Positions 17,617-22,340 of a stretch of DNA of 22,340 bases are shown piece by piece. A program made the position numbers and the translations under genes. Positions within the stretch are counted from its first letter, which is position 1; each line of letters starts with the position of its first letter. The stretch comes from Pseudomonadota bacterium. GTDB taxonomy: Bacteria > Pseudomonadota > Gammaproteobacteria > Xanthomonadales > Rhodanobacteraceae. Where the stretch lies: NCBI GenBank assembly GCA_023412995.1, contig JAEZQS010000023.1:1-22340 (forward strand). Reading direction: 5' to 3'. The notes beneath the pieces are model-generated. The model had not been told where the DNA came from, ran no database searches, and worked only from the letters and a program-made list of their open reading frames with translations.

Positions 17617-17735
17617 CTCAGCGCCGCCGCGAGGATCGCACCGAGGTAGATCGCCAGCGCCACGGCGCCGACGATCCAGGCGGTGCGCCGCGCGTGGCGG
17701 CGCGCGGGATCGCCTGCGGGCTCATGCTCGTGCAT
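17613..17735 (-). CDS. 40-residue single-helix protein between coxA and ctaG
   Basis: The reading frame gives MHEHEPAGDP, then a basic stretch (ARRHARRTAW) and one membrane helix (about residues 20-38, IVGAVALAIYLGAILAAAL). It begins 15 bases after the coxA stop, and its TGA overlaps the ctaG ATG (ATGA). This fixed position and translational coupling argue for a real gene. Small single-helix oxidase assembly proteins are known at this place in other Proteobacteria. The N-terminus MHEHEP is rich in possible metal ligands. The function is unknown. Confidence 0.7.
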   Translation of the reverse strand: MHEHEPAGDPARRHARRTAWIVGAVALAIYLGAILAAALR

Positions 17736-17750
17736 GGCACGCCGCCGGCT

Positions 17751-19379
17751 TCAATGCGTGACGTCGCCGTGCGCCAGCTTGCTGCTGTCGATCACCGGCG
17801 GCACCGTGAAGGTATGGTGCGGCGCCGGCGAGGGCACCGTCCATTCCAGCCCGCGCGCGCCTTCCCACACCTGCATGGTGGCGCGCTGGCGCGAGAAGTA
17901 CACGCAATGGATCACCACGCCGACGAAGATGAGCTGGCTGGCGCCGAACCAGAAGCCGCCGATCGAGCTCATCATGTTGAAGTCGGCGAAGGCGACGTTG
18001 TAGTCGGGGATGCGCCGCGGCATGCCGGCGAGGCCGAGGAAGTGCTGCGGGAAGAACAGCACGTTCACCGAGATCACGCTCGACCAGAAGTGGATCTGCC
18101 CCCAGCGCTCGGAATACTGGTTGCCCGACCACTTCGGCAGCCAGTAGTAGGTGGCGCCCATGATGGCGAAGATCGCGCCGGTCACGAGCACGTAGTGGAA
18201 GTGGGCGACGACGAAGTAGGTGTCCTGGTACTGGAAGTCGGCCGGCACGATCGCCAGCATCACGCCGGAGAAGCCGCCGATCGTGAACAGCACCACGAAC
18301 GCCACCGCGAACAGCATCGGCGTCTCGAAGGTGAGCGAGCCGCGCCACATCGTGGTGATCCAGTTGAACACCTTCACGCCGGTGGGGATCGCGATCAGCA
18401 TGGTGGCATACATGAAGAACAGCTCGCCGCCGAGCGGCATGCCGACGGTGAACATGTGGTGCGCCCACACCAGGAACGACAGGAACGCGATCGAGGCGAG
18501 CGCGTACACCATCGCCTGGTAGCCGAACAGCGGCTTGCGCGAGAAGGTCGGGATGATCTCGCTGACGATGCCGAACGCCGGCAGGATCATGATGTAGACC
18601 TCGGGGTGCCCGAAGAACCAGAACACGTGCTGGTAGAGCACCGGGTCGCCGCCGCCGGCGGCGTGGAAGAAGCTGGTGCCGAAGAACTTGTCGGTCAGCA
18701 GCATGGTGACCGCGCCGGCCAGCACCGGCATGACGGCGATCAGCAGGAAGGCGGTGATCAGCCAGCTCCACACGAACACCGGCATCTTCAGCAGGTCCAT
18801 GCCCGGCGCGCGCATGTTGAGGATGGTCGCGATGATGTTGATCGCGCCCATGATCGAGCTGATGCCGGCGAGGTGGATGGCGAAGATCATGAAGGCGACG
18901 TTGCTGCCGCCCTGGAGCGAGAGCGGCGGGTACATCGTCCATCCGCCCTGCGGGCCGCCGCCGGGCAGGAACAGTTCGAACAGCAGCAGGAAGAAGGCGA
19001 ACGGGAGGATCCAGAACGACCAGTTGTTCATGCGCGGCAGCGCCATGTCCGGCGCGCCTATCATCAGCGGGATCATCCAGTTGCCGAGGCCGACGAACGC
19101 CGGCATGACCGCGCCGAAGATCATCACCAGCGCGTGCACGGTGGTCATCTGGTTGAAGAATTCCGGCTGCATCAGCTGCATGCCGGGCTGGAACAGCTCG
19201 GCGCGCACCAGCATCGCCATGGAGCCGCCGATGAAGAACATCGTCAGCGAGAACACCAGGTAAAGCGTCCCGATGTCCTTGTGGTTGGTGGTGAAGAGCC
19301 AGCGATGCAGGAAACCCTCCGGCTTGTGGTCGTGGGCGTCGTGCACGTCGTGGTCGATGGCGGGATTGACTGCGGACAT
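17751..19379 (-). CDS. coxA: Cytochrome c oxidase subunit I (aa3 type)
   Basis: The 542-residue protein has twelve helices. Heme a ligands are His82 (TTVHALVM) and His395, and the heme a3 ligand is His393 (VAHFHYVL). CuB ligands are His258 in HPEVY, whose Tyr262 forms the cross-link, and His307-His308. D-channel residues Asn100 and Asp111 (GAPDMALPRMNN) and K-channel Lys336 (PTGVKVFNW) are present. With the Glu260 of GHPEVY this indicates an A1-type proton-pumping oxidase. The N-terminus is unusually His/Asp-rich (DHDVHDAHDH). The gene follows coxB by 24 bp and precedes the 40-residue gene. It reduces oxygen to water in the inner membrane. Confidence 0.98.
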   Translation of the reverse strand: MSAVNPAIDHDVHDAHDHKPEGFLHRWLFTTNHKDIGTLYLVFSLTMFFIGGSMAMLVRAELFQPGMQLMQPEFFNQMTTVHALVMIFGAVMPAFVGLGNWMIPLMIGAPDMALPRMNNWSFWILPFAFFLLLFELFLPGGGPQGGWTMYPPLSLQGGSNVAFMIFAIHLAGISSIMGAINIIATILNMRAPGMDLLKMPVFVWSWLITAFLLIAVMPVLAGAVTMLLTDKFFGTSFFHAAGGGDPVLYQHVFWFFGHPEVYIMILPAFGIVSEIIPTFSRKPLFGYQAMVYALASIAFLSFLVWAHHMFTVGMPLGGELFFMYATMLIAIPTGVKVFNWITTMWRGSLTFETPMLFAVAFVVLFTIGGFSGVMLAIVPADFQYQDTYFVVAHFHYVLVTGAIFAIMGATYYWLPKWSGNQYSERWGQIHFWSSVISVNVLFFPQHFLGLAGMPRRIPDYNVAFADFNMMSSIGGFWFGASQLIFVGVVIHCVYFSRQRATMQVWEGARGLEWTVPSPAPHHTFTVPPVIDSSKLAHGDVTH

Positions 19380-19403
19380 TGCGTGGAACCTCGAGTGATC
19401 TGG

Positions 19404-20300
19404 TCAGCCGCGCGGCGCGGTCGATGTGGCGACCTGCGCGGTCGCGGCGGCAGCGTCGGGGCGTGCCGCCTTCTGGCCGGCAAGCCACTGTTCGAACTCG
19501 GCCTTCGGCACCGCCTTCACTACGATCGGCATGAAGGCGTGGTCGCGGCCGCACAGCTCGGCGCACTGCCCGCGGTAGATGCCGGGTACGTCGATGCGGG
19601 TCCAGTTGTCGTTGATCATCCCGGGGATGGCGTCCTGCTTCCAGCCGAGGCTCGGAACCCACCAGGAATGGATCACGTCGTCGGCGGTGACGACGAAGCG
19701 CACCTTGACGCCCACCGGCAGCACCAGCGGCTTGTCGACGTTGAGCAGGTAGCTGGCGTAGTCGCCGTCGCGCACCGAGTGCGGGTCGATGCCCGAATCG
19801 AGCTGGCGCGCGCGGTCGGAATCGGCGTCGATGCTGGAAACGAAGTCCACGCCCGGCGCCTGGTCGAAGTAGTCCACGTACTCGTAGCGCCACTTCCACT
19901 GGTAGCCGGTGACCTTGATGGTCATGTCCGAGTTCTCGACGTCGGACATGTCCACCAGCAGGGTGGTCGCCGGCCACGCCATAACGATCAGGATGATCAC
20001 CGGGATGGTGGTCCAGACCGCTTCCATCTTGGTGTTGTGGCTCCAGGTCTCGGCCACCGCGCCCTTCGATTTGCGGAAGCGCACCATGGCGATGATCATC
20101 GCCGTGAAGACCACCGCGCCGATGCCGACGCACACCCAGAGGGCGAGCATGTGCACGCCGTGGATGCGGTTGGCGATGCTCGTCACGCCCTCGGGCATGT
20201 TGAGCTGCCACGGCTGGGGATTGGCGAACACCGGCGCGCTGGCCAGCAATGCGAGCACCGCGAACGCGCGGCTGGCGCGCAGGACCCCGGATGAAATCAT
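19404..20300 (-). CDS. coxB: Cytochrome c oxidase subunit II
   Basis: The 298-residue protein has a signal peptide (about 1-26), two transmembrane helices (about 50-72 and 95-116) and a periplasmic cupredoxin domain. CuA ligands are complete: His211 (IHSWWVP), Cys246, Glu248, Cys250, His254 and Met257 in GQCAELCGRDHAFM. The aromatic GYQWKWRYEY carries electrons from cytochrome c. No fused cytochrome c domain follows; the tail is a low-complexity Ala-rich stretch. The ATG at 20300 is preceded by GAAGG and gives a normal signal peptide. It is the first gene of the oxidase operon, with a good candidate promoter upstream. Confidence 0.97.
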   Translation of the reverse strand: MISSGVLRASRAFAVLALLASAPVFANPQPWQLNMPEGVTSIANRIHGVHMLALWVCVGIGAVVFTAMIIAMVRFRKSKGAVAETWSHNTKMEAVWTTIPVIILIVMAWPATTLLVDMSDVENSDMTIKVTGYQWKWRYEYVDYFDQAPGVDFVSSIDADSDRARQLDSGIDPHSVRDGDYASYLLNVDKPLVLPVGVKVRFVVTADDVIHSWWVPSLGWKQDAIPGMINDNWTRIDVPGIYRGQCAELCGRDHAFMPIVVKAVPKAEFEQWLAGQKAARPDAAAATAQVATSTAPRG

Positions 20301-20419
20301 CGCCTTCACCACCTTCTCCAGTACTCGTCGCGCCCGACCCGTTGCGCCCGGTTGCGCCGCGCGCAAGGACCGGCCGCGGCGTCGCCGCGTGCCCGCAATC
20401 CCCGGCAGCGTAACGAACG

Positions 20420-20449
20420 ATGATAGTGGACCGCTGGCGGCAGCGGCAA
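20420..20449 (-). promoter_or_regulatory. Candidate sigma-70 promoter of the cox operon
   Basis: On the minus strand TTGCCG (20449-20444), an 18-base spacer and TATCAT (20425-20420) lie about 120 bases before the coxB ATG. The -10 matches the consensus at five of six bases. The leader of about 113 bases shows no obvious structure beyond GC-rich hairpins. Confidence 0.45.
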
Positions 20450-20492
20450 CCTGCCGCACCCCGCGCCGGCCGCGACCGGTGGCCGCCGTCCT

Positions 20493-20520
20493 TTGCCGGC
20501 GGGGGTGCGGTCACTACACT
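20493..20520 (+). promoter_or_regulatory. Candidate sigma-70 promoter of putA
   Basis: TTGCCG (20493-20498), a 16-base spacer and TACACT (20515-20520) lie 46 bases before the putA start. It is arranged back to back with the cox promoter, which uses the same -35 hexamer. Confidence 0.4.
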
Positions 20521-20566
20521 ACGCGCCACTTGCGCCGGGCACCACGTGCCCCGACAGGGTGCCCGC

Positions 20567-22340
20567 TTGAACGAGATCCTGACCCCCGAACTGCCGCCCG
20601 CGCCGGAACCGGCCCGTGCGCGCATCACCGCCGCGTGGACGCGCGACGAAACCGAAGCCGTCGACGAGCTGCTGGCCGAGGCCACCCTCGCCCCGGCCGA
20701 GCGTGAACTGGTGCTCGCGCGCGCCGCCGAACTGGTCGCGCGCGTGCGCGCCCGCGCGGCCGACCATAGCGCGGTCGAGTCCTTCATGCGCCAGTACGAC
20801 CTCTCCAGCGAGGAAGGCGTGCTGCTGATGTGCGTGGCCGAGGCGCTGCTGCGCATCCCCGACCAGGAGACGGCCGACAAGCTGATCCGCGACAAGCTCG
20901 GCGACGCCGACTGGGAGAAGCACCTGGGCCAGAGCGAGTCGGTGCTGGTCAACGCCTCGACCTGGGGCCTGATGCTCACCGGCAAGCTGGTCAACCTCAA
21001 CGACCTCACCCGCCACGACGTGCCCGGCGCGTTCAAGCGCCTGGTCGGCCGGGTCGGCGAGCCGGTGGTGCGCCTGGCCGTGCGCCAGGCGATGCGGATC
21101 ATGGGCCACCAGTTCGTCATGGGCCGCACCATCGGCGAGGCGCTGTCGCGCTCGAAGAAGGGCGACAACGCCGCCTACCGCTACTCGTTCGACATGCTCG
21201 GCGAGGGCGCGCTGACGCTGAAGGACGCCAGGCGCTACCTGCAGGCCTACCGCGACGCGATCCACGCGATCGGGCGCAGCGGCAACTACGTGGGCGGCGA
21301 TGTCTTCGCCGCGCCGAGCATCTCGATCAAGCTCTCCGCGCTGTTCCCGCGCTACGAGCACGCCAAGCGCGAACGCGTGCTGGCCGAACTGGCCCCGGCG
21401 GTGCTCGAGCTGGCCCGGCTGGCGAAGGCCTACGGCATCGGCTACACGGTCGACGCCGAGGAGAGCGACCGCCTGGAGCTGTCGCTGGACCTGATCGAAG
21501 CGACCTTCTCCGACCCCTCGCTCGAGGGCTGGGAAGGCTACGGCCTGGCGGTGCAGGCCTACCAGAAGCGCGCGCCGTTCGTGATCGACTTCCTCGCCGA
21601 CCTGGCCCGCCGCGTCGGCCGCCGCATCCCGGTGCGCCTGGTCAAGGGCGCGTACTGGGACGCGGAGATCAAGCGCGCACAGGTCGAGGGGCAGGCCGGC
21701 TATCCGGTGTTCACCCGCAAGCAGAACACCGACGTGTCCTACCTGGCCACGGCCAAGCGCATGTTCGGCCACGGCGACGCGCTGTATCCGATGTTCGCCA
21801 CCCACAACGCGCAGACCATCGCCGCGATCCGCGCGATCGCCAAGGGCCGCCCGTACGAGCACCAGAAGCTGCACGGCATGGGCGACGACCTGTACGCCGA
21901 AGTCGTGCCGGCCGACCGCCTGGGCGTGCCGTGCCGGGTGTACGCGCCGGTGGGCAGCCACGAGGACCTGCTGCCGTACCTGGTGCGGCGCCTGCTCGAG
22001 AACGGCGCCAACTCCAGCTTCGTCAACCGCATCACCGACGAGGACGTGCCGGTCGCCGACCTGGTCCAGGACCCGGTCACCACCGTCGCCGGCTTCGACT
22101 CGATCCCGCATCCGCGCATTCCGCTGCCGCGCGACCTCTACACCCAGCAAGGCTTCGACAGGAACAACTCCATGGGCGCCAACTTCGCCGACGACAACGA
22201 ACTGCAGGCCCTGGCCGCGCGCCTCGACGAACACGCCGGCCCCTGGCGCGCCGCGCCGCTGGTGCCGGGCGCGCTGCCCGGCGGCGACGCGATCCACGCG
22301 ATCGGGCGCAGCGGCAACTACGTGGGCGGCGATGTCTTCG
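20567..22340 (+). CDS. putA: Bifunctional proline dehydrogenase/delta-1-pyrroline-5-carboxylate dehydrogenase PutA, 5' part
   Basis: About 591 codons are present before the window ends. PutA oxidises proline to glutamate in two steps. The visible part holds the helical arm and the FAD-dependent proline dehydrogenase barrel. Key residues are in SISIKLSAL (Lys), YTVDAEE (Asp), LVKGAYWD, RVYAPVGSHEDLL (Tyr) and YLVRRLLENGANSSFVNR (the Arg pair that binds the proline carboxylate). The protein starts LNEILTPELPPAPEP, without the ribbon-helix-helix DNA-binding domain of E. coli PutA, so it should not repress its own gene. The start is TTG 20567 or GTG 20546. The aldehyde dehydrogenase half lies beyond the window. 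The last 57 bases copy an internal segment (21252-21308) and do not fit a PutA linker, so the true continuation is in doubt. Confidence 0.93.
   Translation, partial: MNEILTPELPPAPEPARARITAAWTRDETEAVDELLAEATLAPAERELVLARAAELVARVRARAADHSAVESFMRQYDLSSEEGVLLMCVAEALLRIPDQETADKLIRDKLGDADWEKHLGQSESVLVNASTWGLMLTGKLVNLNDLTRHDVPGAFKRLVGRVGEPVVRLAVRQAMRIMGHQFVMGRTIGEALSRSKKGDNAAYRYSFDMLGEGALTLKDARRYLQAYRDAIHAIGRSGNYVGGDVFAAPSISIKLSALFPRYEHAKRERVLAELAPAVLELARLAKAYGIGYTVDAEESDRLELSLDLIEATFSDPSLEGWEGYGLAVQAYQKRAPFVIDFLADLARRVGRRIPVRLVKGAYWDAEIKRAQVEGQAGYPVFTRKQNTDVSYLATAKRMFGHGDALYPMFATHNAQTIAAIRAIAKGRPYEHQKLHGMGDDLYAEVVPADRLGVPCRVYAPVGSHEDLLPYLVRRLLENGANSSFVNRITDEDVPVADLVQDPVTTVAGFDSIPHPRIPLPRDLYTQQGFDRNNSMGANFADDNELQALAARLDEHAGPWRAAPLVPGALPGGDAIHAIGRSGNYVGGDVF
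21252..21308. repeat. 57-bp direct repeat, first (native) copy in putA
   Basis: This segment encodes DAIHAIGRSGNYVGGDVF, directly followed by the conserved SISIKLSAL of the proline dehydrogenase domain. E. coli PutA has AIHAIG at the same point, so this is the natural location. It is identical over 57 bases to 22284-22340. Confidence 0.97.
22284..22340. repeat. 57-bp direct repeat, second copy at the window end
   Basis: This is an exact copy of 21252-21308, offset by 1032 bases (344 codons, in frame), and it runs to the last base given. In PutA the linker to the aldehyde dehydrogenase domain is expected here, so the copy is out of place. It could be an assembly-graph artefact or the junction of a tandem duplication. 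Confidence 0.97.

Noticed and set aside
17556..20294. 912-codon plus-strand open frame opposite coxA and coxB
   Set aside because: The sequence is a His/Asp/Glu/Arg-rich shadow of the oxidase genes, whose residues are all conserved on the other strand.
20519..22297. 592-codon minus-strand open frame opposite putA
   Set aside because: It is a shadow of the highly conserved proline dehydrogenase domain on the plus strand and has no domain of its own.

Overview
The window is about 22.3 kb of very GC-rich bacterial DNA. The order of the cytochrome c oxidase genes, the GGGAAT/GGGATT and GGGACT..AGTCCC intergenic repeats and the protein style point to a gammaproteobacterium of the Lysobacter/Xanthomonas group (Xanthomonadales). 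This is inferred from gene content, because no rRNA or tRNA gene is visible. The window looks like a complete assembly contig. It opens with a low-complexity poly-G stretch (1-94) and stops inside putA exactly where a 57-base perfect copy of an earlier putA segment ends.

Left part (95-8528). On the minus strand there are an MHS-type MFS transporter, a CadC/ToxR-like membrane-bound regulator with a TPR-like C-terminal region, and a secreted kelch-like beta-propeller protein. A small periplasmic tyrosine-phosphatase-like protein is transcribed divergently from the transporter. It converges, across a REP-like palindrome, on a glutathione peroxidase. A secreted S9 prolyl-oligopeptidase-family peptidase is divergent from the peroxidase and carries a 21-bp tandem duplication in its signal peptide.

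Accessory island (8541-12289). This stretch has visibly more AT-rich parts. It holds a secreted PD40 beta-propeller protein with a hydrophobic/Arg-rich C-terminal tail, a secreted metzincin-type zinc metalloprotease, and a frameshifted, truncated remnant of a second propeller gene just downstream of cyoE. The kelch protein and the metalloprotease, more than 9 kb apart, end in a similar short motif (IFADGFE and IIFWDGFDW). This may be a C-terminal sorting tag.

Respiratory block (12290-20300). This is an aa3-type cytochrome c oxidase locus on the minus strand: coxB, coxA, a 40-residue single-helix protein, ctaG and coxC. These are followed by an assembly/heme A set: surf1, a Sco-like CX3C protein, ctaA and cyoE. 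A DUF2909-type twin-transmembrane protein lies on the plus strand between the two sets. Several genes overlap by ATGA, which indicates translational coupling. The structural genes make subunits II, I and III; ctaG (and perhaps the Sco-like protein) serve copper insertion, cyoE and ctaA convert heme B to O and then A, and SURF1 assists heme a3 insertion.

Right end (20567-22340). The 5' part of putA (bifunctional proline catabolism enzyme), without the N-terminal DNA-binding domain, is divergent from the oxidase operon. Each of the two genes has a plausible sigma-70 promoter in the 266-bp gap.
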